From assembly GCF_021117385.1 (NCBI RefSeq), contig NZ_CP088252.1, positions 1,364,001-1,428,000 on the forward strand: DNA of 64,000 nucleotides. Direction: 5' to 3'. Positions 1 to 8,126 of this stretch are shown in pieces (within the stretch, counting starts at the first letter, position 1; each line of letters begins with the position of its first letter). The stretch is from Frateuria soli (GTDB taxonomy: Bacteria; Pseudomonadota; Gammaproteobacteria; Xanthomonadales; Rhodanobacteraceae). The position numbers and the translations under genes are program-made. The notes under the pieces were generated by a model that saw only the letters and a list, made by a program, of their open reading frames with translations, was not told the origin of the DNA and searched no databases.

Positions 1-103
1 GCAGCAGCGCGAAACCCACCACCATCACGATGCCCAGGATGCGCAACCACCAGGGCGAGACCGGGCCCTCGTCGCCCAGCAACGGTTCGGAAACGGTATT
101 CAT
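1..103 (-). CDS. N-terminal fragment of an unidentified membrane protein
   Basis: An ATG at 103 (minus strand) opens a frame that runs off the left edge of the window. The 34 visible residues begin MNTVSEPLLGDEGP and then enter a hydrophobic stretch (WWLRILGIVMVVGFALL), so this is the cytoplasmic N-terminus and first transmembrane helix of an inner-membrane protein. The acidic leader followed directly by a Trp-rich helix recalls respiratory oxidase subunits, but too little is visible to name it. Codon use is normal for the window and no competing plus-strand gene overlaps. Confidence 0.5.
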   Translation of the reverse strand, partial: MNTVSEPLLGDEGPVSPWWLRILGIVMVVGFALL

Positions 104-395
104 CGCGTACCCCCGGGACGTATTACATCGCGTACAGACGGCTGCTTCCACCGTGCCGGGCGCGCGACCCCCGTCGCGCGCCCGACATGACCATTCCGGG
201 TGGGATGCATACCCCGTGTGAAGCCACCGGCACGACGTTGTCCGCGCCGGTTGCGGGAAAGGACGGGCGCAATGGAGTCCGCCGCCCGAGGATCCTCCGA
301 CAGGTACACGCCGTCCAGGCGAAGGCGCATGCCTGGCCGTTGCACTCGACGCAGGCGCCCCCATGTTGCCGGGTTGGCCCCAAGGAGGAACCACC

Positions 396-1100
396 GTGCC
401 CGATCTGTCCGCCTTTCCGATCACTGCACGTTGGCCGGCACGGCATCCGGACCGCATCCAGCTCTATTCGCTCAACACGCCCAACGGCGTGAAGGTGTCG
501 ATCATGCTGGAGGAGACCGGGCTGGCCTACGAGCCGCACCTGGTCGACATCATGCAGGAGGAGAGCCGGACGCCGGAGTTCCTCTCGCTCAATCCCAACG
601 GCAAGGTCCCGGCGATCATCGATCCCGATGGTCCCGGCGGCGAGCCGATCGGCTTGTTCGAGTCGGGCGCGATCCTGCTCTACCTGGCCGAGAAGACCGG
701 CATGTTCCTGTCGACTGATCCGGCCTTGCGCTGGGAAACCATCCAATGGTTGTTCTTCCAGATGGCGTCGATCGGGCCGATGTTCGGCCAGGTGGGCTTT
801 TTCCACAAGTTCGCCGGTCGCGAGTACGAGGACAAGCGCCCGCTCAAGCGCTACGTGGACGAATCGCGACGCCTGCTCGGCGTGCTGGAGGCGCGACTGG
901 ACGAGCGGCCGTGGCTGATGGGCGAGGACTACAGCATCGTCGACATCGCCACGCTGGGCTGGGTGAACAACCTGATCGACTTCTACGGGGCGCGTGACCT
1001 GGTCCACTTCGACGAATTGTCGAACGTCCCGGCCTGGCTCGAGCGCGGGCTGGCGCGCCCGGCGGTGGCGCGCGGGCTGCTGATACCCAGCCGGGGCTAG
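396..1100 (+). CDS. glutathione S-transferase, YghU/YfcG-like (Nu class)
   Basis: Product of 234 residues read from the GTG at 396, preferred because AAGGAGG lies 7 bases upstream; an in-frame ATG at 363 lacks such a site. The N-terminal thioredoxin-like domain carries the TPNG segment (LNTPNGVKVSIMLEE) used by Nu-class enzymes in place of a catalytic Tyr/Ser, the cis-Pro loop (GKVPAI) and the glutathione-binding ES pair (LFESGAILLYL). A helical C-terminal domain with WLMGEDYSIVDIA completes the fold. Nu-class proteins act as glutathione-dependent disulfide or peroxide reductases in the cytosol; that this one does so is inferred from the family. The gene stands alone and converges on the next one, sharing a CTAG stop palindrome. 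Confidence 0.85.
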   Translation: MPDLSAFPITARWPARHPDRIQLYSLNTPNGVKVSIMLEETGLAYEPHLVDIMQEESRTPEFLSLNPNGKVPAIIDPDGPGGEPIGLFESGAILLYLAEKTGMFLSTDPALRWETIQWLFFQMASIGPMFGQVGFFHKFAGREYEDKRPLKRYVDESRRLLGVLEARLDERPWLMGEDYSIVDIATLGWVNNLIDFYGARDLVHFDELSNVPAWLERGLARPAVARGLLIPSRG

Positions 1101-1882
1101 TTGCCCGCGGGCTGTTTCGATTCGGTCGCTCGCGCCGGTTCGAGCCGGGCATGCTGCAGCAGCGTGCGCGCGGCCGGCTGCCACAGCTTCCAGTTATGGT
1201 GCCCCGGCAGCTCGAATGCGTGGCCTGATGGCAGCTGTGTGGCCAGCAGGGCCACCCGGTCGCGAAAGCGCTCCTTGTCGCCGTAGGCGACCCATGTCGA
1301 CGCCGTGCGCCCGGGATCGTTCGACCAGCGCTGGATGTAGCGCCACAGCTCGCGCTGGTAGTTCGCCTCGCTGAGGGGCTGCACGGGCCCGGGTTGCCAG
1401 TGATCCAGTCCACCGGAAGCCTGGATTTCGCGGTAGATGGCCTTGTCGCCCAGGTAGGGCGAGATCAGCAGCATGCCGTCGATCTCGCCCGGGTAGGCCC
1501 GGTCGTACAGCAGCGCGCCCATGCCCCCCAGCGAGATGCCCGCCAGCCAGACCTGGTCGTAGTGCCGCGCGCGGGCCGCGGCCAGTACCTCATCGTGCAG
1601 GCGCTCGGCTGCGCGGCCTTCGCGGTAGAAGGGCATGGTGAGGCCGGTCAGGACCACATCGGCGTCCGGCCAGTACTCATGGATCGTCTGCACGATGCCG
1701 CGCCTGCCCAGCGACTGCAGGTCGTCGCCCCGCCCGGGCAGCATCACGACCAGCCGGTGCGGCGGTTGCGTGGCGGGCACCCACCGGGTGGGGATCGGAC
1801 GGGTGATGTCACCGCCGGCGGTGCAGGCGGCCAACAACAGGGCGACCAGGGGACTGAACAGTGCGGACGGATGCAGGCGCAT
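1097..1882 (-). CDS. alpha/beta-hydrolase lipoprotein
   Basis: 261 residues from the ATG at 1882; longer upstream starts would bury the signal sequence. Residues 1-20 form a lipoprotein signal with lipobox LAAC (acceptor Cys20), so the protein is probably membrane-anchored in the periplasm. The rest is an alpha/beta-hydrolase: an HG-like loop (MLPGRGDD), nucleophile elbow GISLGG (Ser118) and a late His in PGHHNWKLW. The substrate cannot be told from sequence; a small esterase or lipase-like role is plausible. No operon partner; the stop codon overlaps that of the glutathione transferase gene on the other strand. Confidence 0.8.
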   Translation of the reverse strand: MRLHPSALFSPLVALLLAACTAGGDITRPIPTRWVPATQPPHRLVVMLPGRGDDLQSLGRRGIVQTIHEYWPDADVVLTGLTMPFYREGRAAERLHDEVLAAARARHYDQVWLAGISLGGMGALLYDRAYPGEIDGMLLISPYLGDKAIYREIQASGGLDHWQPGPVQPLSEANYQRELWRYIQRWSNDPGRTASTWVAYGDKERFRDRVALLATQLPSGHAFELPGHHNWKLWQPAARTLLQHARLEPARATESKQPAGN

Positions 1883-2055
1883 GGCAGGGATCCGGCAGGC
1901 GACGAGACGCCAGCGTGCGCCGGCGGAGATGAAGGGCGCGCCGCGCAGCGGGCGGAACGGTCCTTTCGGGAGCCTTATACGCAAAAAGAAATGCCCTGGA
2001 TCCTGGTCTCGCCACGACGCGGCCGCCCACCAGGCCGACGTCCATCGGCTTGCAG

Positions 2056-2715
2056 TCAGTGGTTCGCCGACGCGGCGATCTCGCGCAAGGCCTGTTCGAA
2101 CACCTCTGGCGGCTGCCCGCCGGGAATCAGGTGCATCCCGTTGACGATGGTCGCCGGCACCGAACGGATGCCGCGTTGCTGGAACAACCGCTCCTGCGAG
2201 CGCACTTCGCCGGCGTAAGCACCGGTTTCGAGCACACGCCGCGCCTCGTCGCCGTCCAGCCCCGCCTCGCCGGCCAGGCGCGCCAGCACCGCGTGCGAAG
2301 CCACGTCCTCGCCGTCGGTGAAATAGGCGCGCAGCAGTGCCTTCTTCAGCGCCAGGTGGCGGCCCTCGAGCTCCGCCCAATGCAACAGGCGGTGCGCGTC
2401 AAAAGTGTTGTAGACGCGGCTGCCCACGCGCATGTTGAACGCGAAGCCCACCGACGCCGCCCGCTCGCGGATCACCGCGCGGTTGGCTTCCACCTGGCCG
2501 ATGTCGATGCCGTACTTGCGCATCAGGTGCTCGGTAGCGTCCTCGCCTTCGGCCGGAAGCTGCGGGTTGAGCTCGAATGGCTGCAGGTGGATGTCCGCCT
2601 GCACGGTGCCTTCGAGGCGCTGGAGGGCCCGCTCCAGCGACGCGAGGCCGACGGCACACCAGGGGCAGGACACGTCCGAGACGAAGTCGATGCGAAGCGG
2701 AATGGGCGAGGTCAT
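2056..2715 (-). CDS. DsbA-family oxidoreductase, FrnE-like
   Basis: 219 residues without a signal peptide, so cytosolic. The thioredoxin-fold domain opens with CPWC (Cys17-Cys20), followed by the large helical insertion typical of DsbA/FrnE proteins and the cis-Pro segment GIRSVPATIVNG near residue 187. FrnE-like proteins are cytosolic disulfide oxidoreductases linked to oxidative-stress tolerance, or are annotated as 2-hydroxychromene-2-carboxylate isomerase-like; the CxxC favours a redox role. It is flanked by a GTAG-type repeat remnant upstream and reads towards the hydrolase gene, with 173 bases between them. Confidence 0.85.
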   Translation of the reverse strand: MTSPIPLRIDFVSDVSCPWCAVGLASLERALQRLEGTVQADIHLQPFELNPQLPAEGEDATEHLMRKYGIDIGQVEANRAVIRERAASVGFAFNMRVGSRVYNTFDAHRLLHWAELEGRHLALKKALLRAYFTDGEDVASHAVLARLAGEAGLDGDEARRVLETGAYAGEVRSQERLFQQRGIRSVPATIVNGMHLIPGGQPPEVFEQALREIAASANH

Positions 2716-2781
2716 GGCGATTCCAGCGTCTGTACCGGCTTCAGATGGAGCCCGCCGGTCACGATCTCAACGGCAGGATCG

Positions 2782-2860
2782 GTAGGAGCGCACCCTGTGC
2801 GCGACCGCCGGGCAAGGCCTGGCGTACCGCCGCGCACTGGTGCGTGCCTGCGGTCGTGTT
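2782..2860. repeat. GTAG-headed REP hairpin, degenerate
   Basis: Begins GTAGGAGCGCACCCTGTGCG and is followed by a decayed inverted half (cgcactggtgcgtgcc). It is the same family as the hairpins at 28973 and 39330. Elements headed by GTAG are known in Stenotrophomonas and other Xanthomonadales as REP sequences moved by RAYT transposases. It fills the gap between the DsbA-like and penicillin-acylase genes. Confidence 0.7.
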
Positions 2861-2861
2861 G

Positions 2862-5111
2862 TCAGAGCACGTGCCTGCCCTCGCCCGGGTGATACACCTG
2901 TTCGGTATGGCCCTTCAGCTGCTCGGGCCAGTAGTACACCTCGCGCAGGTTGCCGGTGGTGTAGCGCTCGGCCTCGTCGTTGAAGTGCGGCGACTGCGGA
3001 TGCCCGCTCTCGCCGCCGGCGGTGATCGCCCGCGCGCTCACCTTCGGCCCGAACTCCACCACCGCAACGAAGCTGTTGCCGCTGGTGCCGTAGTAGCGCT
3101 TCGTACCTGGCCAGCGGTGCGCGCCGAAGGAGGCCAGCGAACCCCAGCGCGAGGAGGTGAAGGGCACCGGGATGCTCGGCTTGCTGTCGTCGAAGGGCTG
3201 CACCAGGTCGCCGTTGATGCGCTGGAAGCGGTTGATCTCGCCCCAGGACACGCCCCAGTGGCCGAAGTCCTTCTCCAGCCGGTCGACCGCCTCCACCAAG
3301 GCGGCCAGGCGCGCCTTCGAGCCGGCCTTCTCGGCCATCGCGTCGTAGATCGACAGGCCTTCGGCGGTGTCGGCCTTGCTCACTTCGTCCCACAGCGTGT
3401 CGCCCCAGAACACCGCCAGCGACGTCGGCATCGAGGCGATACCCCAGCGATAGTCCCAGTGGCGCAACAGGGCGATCGGACCGGCGAGCTTCTTCTTCAG
3501 CGGATCGCTGGCCGGCAGCGCGTCGTAGTCGGCGACCAGGATGGGGATCTGCCGCGCGAAGGCGGGCAGGTAGGAATCGAACGCGGCGGTGATCAGCGAG
3601 GCGCGGGTGAAGCCGTCCTTCCCGGTGAGCACGCGAATGGCGTGCAGGCCGCGCGGGTTCTCGCCGAAGGTGTCCATGTAGCGCGGGAAGTCGGCCTTCT
3701 TCGGGCTGTCCTTGCCGGCGGCGGAGTAGGGCCAGTTGTTGGTGTTGTAGACCCAGCCGTTGGCAGGATCGACCACGTGCGGTGCCTGGTCCAGCGGCGT
3801 GAGGCCCTGCCAGTCGGTGGCGGGGTCGGAGCCGTCCACCGGCCTGGTGTAGTCGAAGCGGTCGTCGCGCCTGGGGATGAACTGCGGGTGCAGGTAGGCG
3901 ATCTCGCCCTTGTCGTCGGCGAAAAGCGTGTTGTTGGACGAGTTGGCCTTGAGTTCGGCGACCTGCATGTAGCTGGCGTAGTCGTGCGCCTTGGTGCGCA
4001 GCCAGCTCTGCTCCAGCGCGGGGATCGGCCGGTTCATCAGCGCCATGGCGATCCACCTGCCGCCGGCTTCGCGCACGATCGGGCCGTGGTGGGTGAAGTA
4101 TGCGGTGAACGTGCGTTTGGCCATCGAGCCGTCCTTCGCGCGGTAGGACAGGGTGATCTCCCGCGTGGTGACGGGTCGCAGGTCCTTGCCATAGCGGTAG
4201 TACGGCTTGCCATCCTTGCGCACGATGGTTTCGGCGAACTCGTCCACCACGTCCGCGCCCGTGGAGGTGTGCATCCAGCCGATGTGGTGGTTGAACCCCT
4301 GGTAGACGAAGAACTGGCCCCAGGTCACCGCCCCGTACGCGTCCAGGCCCGCGTCGGAGGTCATCTGCAACTCTGAGCGGAAGAAGAACGAGGTGTGCGG
4401 GTTGATCAGCAGCAGCGCGTGGCCGTCGGCGGTGAGCCTTGGGGCGATCGCGATGCCGTTCGAACCGGTCGGCTCGACCCAGCTCGGGTGCGCCTGGGCC
4501 ATCGCCACCGGCACCGGCGCGTCGTGCGGCTTGCCGTAGAAGGCCTGCAGCTGCTTGAGCGAGACGCGTTCGATGTCGCCACCGATGCTGCCCTCGGTGA
4601 AGCTCAGCGCCATCCACGGCTCGTAGTGGGTGATCACCCGCGGGTGCACGTCTGGATGAGTGGCCATGTAATAGTTGAGGCCGTCGGCCCACGCGTTCAT
4701 CAGCTGCTTCAGCCAGTCGGGGCTGCGCGCGTAGAGCTTCTTCAACTCCACCGGGTCGATGAAGAGCTGCTGGCGCAGGTCGGACCAGAGCGCCTGCTCG
4801 CCCTCGGCCTCGGCCAGCCGGCCCAGCGCATTGAGGTAGTTGGTCTCGACGCGGTTGAAGTCGTCCTCCGCCTGCGCGTAGACCATGCCGAACACCGCGT
4901 CCGCATCCCTCCTGCCGTGTACGTGGGCGATGCCCCAGTCGTCGCGGGTGATGGTCACGGCCTGGGCTTCCTGCTTCCAGCGCGCCTGCTCGCCGGCGTC
5001 CGCCTGGGCGGCCGTGACCAGGCCGAACGCAAGCAGGGTGGCCAACGGCAGGGTACGCCGTGCGTGGCGGAGCATCGGTCGGACCGGCATGGACGAAGTG
5101 GTGGCGGGCAT
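2862..5111 (-). CDS. penicillin acylase-family N-terminal-nucleophile hydrolase, exported
   Basis: 749 residues from the ATG at 5111, chosen because AAGGGAG stands 8 bases upstream and the signal peptide (charged region, LPLATLLAFGLVTAAQA) then sits at the N-terminus. The family makes a precursor that cleaves itself into alpha and beta chains, the new N-terminal Ser being the nucleophile. Here that site is TGSNGIAIAP (Ser217). Length and the later Asn/Arg-rich motifs fit penicillin G acylase, cephalosporin acylase and N-acyl-homoserine-lactone acylases. The natural substrate cannot be read from sequence; AHL acylases of this family quench quorum sensing. Monocistronic. Confidence 0.85.
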   Translation of the reverse strand: MPATTSSMPVRPMLRHARRTLPLATLLAFGLVTAAQADAGEQARWKQEAQAVTITRDDWGIAHVHGRRDADAVFGMVYAQAEDDFNRVETNYLNALGRLAEAEGEQALWSDLRQQLFIDPVELKKLYARSPDWLKQLMNAWADGLNYYMATHPDVHPRVITHYEPWMALSFTEGSIGGDIERVSLKQLQAFYGKPHDAPVPVAMAQAHPSWVEPTGSNGIAIAPRLTADGHALLLINPHTSFFFRSELQMTSDAGLDAYGAVTWGQFFVYQGFNHHIGWMHTSTGADVVDEFAETIVRKDGKPYYRYGKDLRPVTTREITLSYRAKDGSMAKRTFTAYFTHHGPIVREAGGRWIAMALMNRPIPALEQSWLRTKAHDYASYMQVAELKANSSNNTLFADDKGEIAYLHPQFIPRRDDRFDYTRPVDGSDPATDWQGLTPLDQAPHVVDPANGWVYNTNNWPYSAAGKDSPKKADFPRYMDTFGENPRGLHAIRVLTGKDGFTRASLITAAFDSYLPAFARQIPILVADYDALPASDPLKKKLAGPIALLRHWDYRWGIASMPTSLAVFWGDTLWDEVSKADTAEGLSIYDAMAEKAGSKARLAALVEAVDRLEKDFGHWGVSWGEINRFQRINGDLVQPFDDSKPSIPVPFTSSRWGSLASFGAHRWPGTKRYYGTSGNSFVAVVEFGPKVSARAITAGGESGHPQSPHFNDEAERYTTGNLREVYYWPEQLKGHTEQVYHPGEGRHVL

Positions 5112-5282
5112 CTGAGGCTCCCTTGCGTGGCAGGGCCGAGGGACCGCGAGCAACCGGGTCCGCCGGGCGTCGCCGGCAACCATAGCAGCCAGTGCCGTCA
5201 CGCGGACCGGAGGGGGACGGCTGTCAGGGATAGGTCACCTCCGCCCTTGACGCGGCACAAGCCGCTGCGGCAGCTTCGGGCG

Positions 5283-6089
5283 ATGCCCTCCCATATGGCC
5301 ACTGCCGTGTCCCGTGTCCGCTCCATGTGCGCGCCCCTGTTTCGCGCCAGCCGCATCCTGCCCCTGGCCGTGCTCCTGGCCGCATGCGGTCCCGTGCGCA
5401 ACCCGATGGCGCACTGGGTGCCATCGCCAAACTACGACGAGCGCCGTCCGGTGGCGATCGTCATCCATTTCACCGATCAGCACTCGGTGCAGGAGAGCCT
5501 GCACACCCTGCGCACCGCCAACAGCGGCGGGCCGGTGAGCGCGCATTACCTGATCGGCAGCGGCGGGGACATCTACCAGCTGGTCGCCGACGGCAAGCGT
5601 GCCTGGCAGGCCGGTCCCGGGCGCTGGGGCACGATCACCGACCTCAACTCGGCCTCGATCGGCATCGAGCTGGACAACAATGGCCACTCGCCGTTCGCGC
5701 CCGCGCAGATCGACAGCCTGCTGCGGCTGCTGGCCGACCTCACCACGCGCCTGCGCATCCCGCCGACGCAGATCATCGGCCACGAGGACCTCGCGCCCGG
5801 TCGCAAGGACGATCCCGGTCCGCTGTTTCCCTGGCAACGCCTGGCCGAAGCCGGCTACGGGCTGTGGCCGCAAGGCCCGCTGGTCGATCCGCCGCCGGGC
5901 TTCGATCCCTGGATGGCGCTGGCGCTGGTCGGCTATCCGCTGGACGACCGTGCGGCCGCGGTGCGCTCCTTCCATCACCATTTCCGCGGCATGGACGGCG
6001 ACACGCTGGACGCGCAGGACCTGCGCGTGCTGTACGCGCTGGCCTGCCAGCTCACCGGGACGCCGGAAGTTGTGCCGGGATCGCGGTAG
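5283..6089 (+). CDS. amiD: N-acetylmuramoyl-L-alanine amidase, AmiD-like lipoprotein
   Basis: 268 residues. The N-terminus has a lipoprotein signal (LPLAVLLAACG, acceptor Cys35 if translated from 5283); ATG codons at 5295 and 5325 are alternative starts and no strong ribosome site decides. The body is an amidase_2 domain with zinc-ligand segments VIHFTD, ISAHYLIGSGG-like VSAHYLIGSGG and GHEDLAPGRKDDPG, and a C-terminal helical peptidoglycan-binding-like tail (YPLDD to YALACQ). AmiD cleaves the MurNAc-L-Ala bond of peptidoglycan and anhydro-muropeptides at the outer membrane. The gene diverges from the acylase gene with about 170 bases between them. Confidence 0.85.
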   Translation: MPSHMATAVSRVRSMCAPLFRASRILPLAVLLAACGPVRNPMAHWVPSPNYDERRPVAIVIHFTDQHSVQESLHTLRTANSGGPVSAHYLIGSGGDIYQLVADGKRAWQAGPGRWGTITDLNSASIGIELDNNGHSPFAPAQIDSLLRLLADLTTRLRIPPTQIIGHEDLAPGRKDDPGPLFPWQRLAEAGYGLWPQGPLVDPPPGFDPWMALALVGYPLDDRAAAVRSFHHHFRGMDGDTLDAQDLRVLYALACQLTGTPEVVPGSR

Positions 6090-6194
6090 CGGTCCTCCTT
6101 CCCTGGAGGCGAGGACTCACGGCGGGTGTCGAAATCCGCTTCGCCCGCGCGTCGGAGGAGTGCAAGCCCACTCCTTCCCGACGAGGAAGCACCC

Positions 6195-6617
6195 ATGCAC
6201 GTGCAGCCCTACCTGTTTTTCGATGGCCGTTGCGAAGAGGCGATCGCGTTCTACCGCGACGCGCTCGGCGCGAAGGTAGTCACCTTGATGCGTTACTCCG
6301 ACGCACCGCCGGGCGATGCCGGCTGCCCGGGTGGCCAGCCGCCGCCGGCAGACAAGGTCATGCACGCCGCGCTGCAGATCGGCCAGACCCTGATCATGGC
6401 GTCGGACGGCTTCGCCGCCGGTCGGCCCGAGTTCAAGGGCGTGTCCCTTTCCATCACGGCCGACGACGACGCGCAGGCGCGCAAGCTGTTCGACGCGCTG
6501 GCCATGGGCGGCCAGGTGCAGCAACCGTTGGCTCCGAGCTTCTTTTCCTCCAGCTTCGGCATGGTGGCCGACCGCTTCGGCGTGTCCTGGATGGTGGTCG
6601 CCGGCACGCACGGCTGA
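6195..6617 (+). CDS. VOC/PhnB-like protein
   Basis: 140 residues from ATG 6195. One vicinal-oxygen-chelate fold of the PhnB/3-demethylubiquinone-methyltransferase-like type: MHVQPYLFFDGRCEEAIAFY at the start, followed by MASD and a closing FGVSWMVV. These small dimeric proteins are common in bacteria and mostly uncharacterised; PhnB itself is not required for phosphonate use. The signature FGRCEEAI-like N-terminus is strong but no function should be inferred. Confidence 0.8.
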   Translation: MHVQPYLFFDGRCEEAIAFYRDALGAKVVTLMRYSDAPPGDAGCPGGQPPPADKVMHAALQIGQTLIMASDGFAAGRPEFKGVSLSITADDDAQARKLFDALAMGGQVQQPLAPSFFSSSFGMVADRFGVSWMVVAGTHG

Positions 6618-7283
6618 TCGTCACGGCCGCGCGCCGGTCCGTGCCGCAGCGCCTTGCCACGAGGTCTATGCGAACCCGCGCCGCTGGACAGGGGCAGTGG
6701 CACGGCGTGGGTCGACTGTCCCGTGGGCAGCGGAATCCCCGCGCTCGGCTCCTGCGCGTGCGTGACATGGTGACCGTGCAGAGTTGCTTCGGTGGCGGCA
6801 TCAGGCGCTTGGCACGGCATGGACGCGTTCGAGCCGTGCAACCCGAGGTGCATCACGTCCGCCGCAACAGCGGCCACGCTTACCGGCGCCCGGGCTCGGT
6901 CCCCGGACCTGCCGGATGCCCGGCATCGACCGGATCGCGAGACTGACAGGGCCGAGCAGGAAGCCGGTCGCCAGCACGAGCGTGCCGTAGAGCATCACCG
7001 AGCGGGCGGCCACTGACGGCTGCCAGGCTGCTGCTCCTCGGGCCACTTATCCCCCCGGGCACGTCGCCTATACGCAAGCGCGGGCGTATAGGCGCGAACA
7101 TGGGACCTTCGCAACGCGCCTTCTTGCGTGTGAACGGCCCGAGGGCGTGTGCGCATTCCCCATCCGTGAGACAGCCGAGCGGAAACATGGCTTTTCCTGG
7201 CGCACTGCGAGCCAGGGGAACCGGGCCCCCTTGCCGGGTCCCGAATCGAATGCCGCGCAGCAAACCCCGAGAGGAGCAACGCA
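6618..7283. other. intergenic region without a confident gene
   Basis: About 665 bases. A minus-strand frame at 6801-7046 encodes one hydrophobic helix (VMLYGTLVLATGFLLGPVSLAI) but its ends are low-complexity and it has no clear ribosome site; it may be a remnant of a membrane protein gene. The right part holds a 30-base inverted repeat (7065-7094) about 190 bases before the PqqC-like gene. No RNA gene was recognised. Confidence 0.5.
7065..7094. repeat. 11-bp inverted repeat CGCCTATACGC / GCGTATAGGCG
   Basis: Perfect 11-bp arms (7065-7075 and 7084-7094) around an 8-base spacer. There is no T-run on either side, so it is not an intrinsic terminator. Its position before the gene at 7284 fits an operator or a structured leader; no regulator can be named. 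Confidence 0.6.
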
Positions 7284-8060
7284 ATGACTCACCGTTTCGA
7301 ACGGACCGGCCCGCTGGCCGACATTTCCAGCTATCCGCAGTGGGCGCAGGATATGGTCGGCGCCTGCGAGGAGGCCAAACAGAGCGTGATCCGCCACGAG
7401 TTGTGGGACCGGATGCGCGAGCTGAGGCTCGGCAGACAGGGTACCCGCGACTTCATGGCCGGCATCTGGCCGTTGATCGAGCGCTTTCCCGCCTACATGG
7501 CGCGCAACCTGCTCAAGACCCAGTACGGTCGCAGTCCCGGCGACAACATGGCCCGACGCTGGCTGGTGCGCAACATCCGCGTCGAGCAGAACCATGCCGA
7601 GCACTGGCTGAATTGGGCCGAGGGCGCCGGCGTGCCGCGCTGGGAGGTCCTGTACGGCGAGCGGGCCCAGGGCACCCAGGTGCTGGCCGACTGGTGCGAG
7701 GAGGTCAGCCAGCACGACAGCCTGGCGGCCGGCCTCGTGGCCACCAACTATGCGGTCGAGGGAGCCACCGGCGAGTGGTCGCAGCTGATCTACGACAGCA
7801 CCAGTTATGCTCGGAGCATGCCGGCGGACAAGCGCGTGCAGAGCCTGCGCTGGCTGCAGTTGCACGCCGCCTACGACGACACGCACCCTTGGGAAGCACT
7901 GGACATCGTGTGTACCCTCAAGGGAACCTGCCCGGCGGCCGATGAAGTGGACCATCTCACCGAGTGCGTCAAACGCAGCTACACCGGTATGCGGATCCTG
8001 GCCGACCGCTGCATTGCGCAGCCGCTCGATTACGGAACCGTGAACGAGGCGGCGGCCTGA
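7284..8060 (+). CDS. PqqC/TenA-like (haem-oxygenase fold) protein
   Basis: 258 residues from ATG 7284, with GAGAGGAG upstream. All-helical protein resembling the TenA/PqqC/CADD superfamily: conserved MAGIWPLIERFPAYMARNL, RNIRVEQNHAEHW and NYAVEGATGEW segments supply the Glu/His residues that bind iron or substrate in related iron-containing redox enzymes. It lacks the surrounding pqq genes and is longer than TenA (about 220), so neither PqqC nor thiaminase II is claimed. The family includes di-iron oxygenases and thiamin-salvage hydrolases. Followed after 66 bases by the c-di-GMP gene; no sign of an operon. Confidence 0.7.
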   Translation: MTHRFERTGPLADISSYPQWAQDMVGACEEAKQSVIRHELWDRMRELRLGRQGTRDFMAGIWPLIERFPAYMARNLLKTQYGRSPGDNMARRWLVRNIRVEQNHAEHWLNWAEGAGVPRWEVLYGERAQGTQVLADWCEEVSQHDSLAAGLVATNYAVEGATGEWSQLIYDSTSYARSMPADKRVQSLRWLQLHAAYDDTHPWEALDIVCTLKGTCPAADEVDHLTECVKRSYTGMRILADRCIAQPLDYGTVNEAAA

Positions 8061-8126
8061 TGGCGCACGACAGGTGAACAATCCCCCGTAGAATTGCGCG
8101 GGTCAGCCACTGGATTAGGGGACCGA

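Noticed and set aside
6801-7046. 81-residue minus-strand frame with one hydrophobic helix
   Set aside because: Only about 22 residues look protein-like and no ribosome site was found; kept as a possible remnant in the intergenic entry.
7284-8060. Calling the gene pqqC or tenA
   Set aside because: It has the fold signals of that superfamily but no pqq or thiamin neighbours and a different length, so only the superfamily is claimed.
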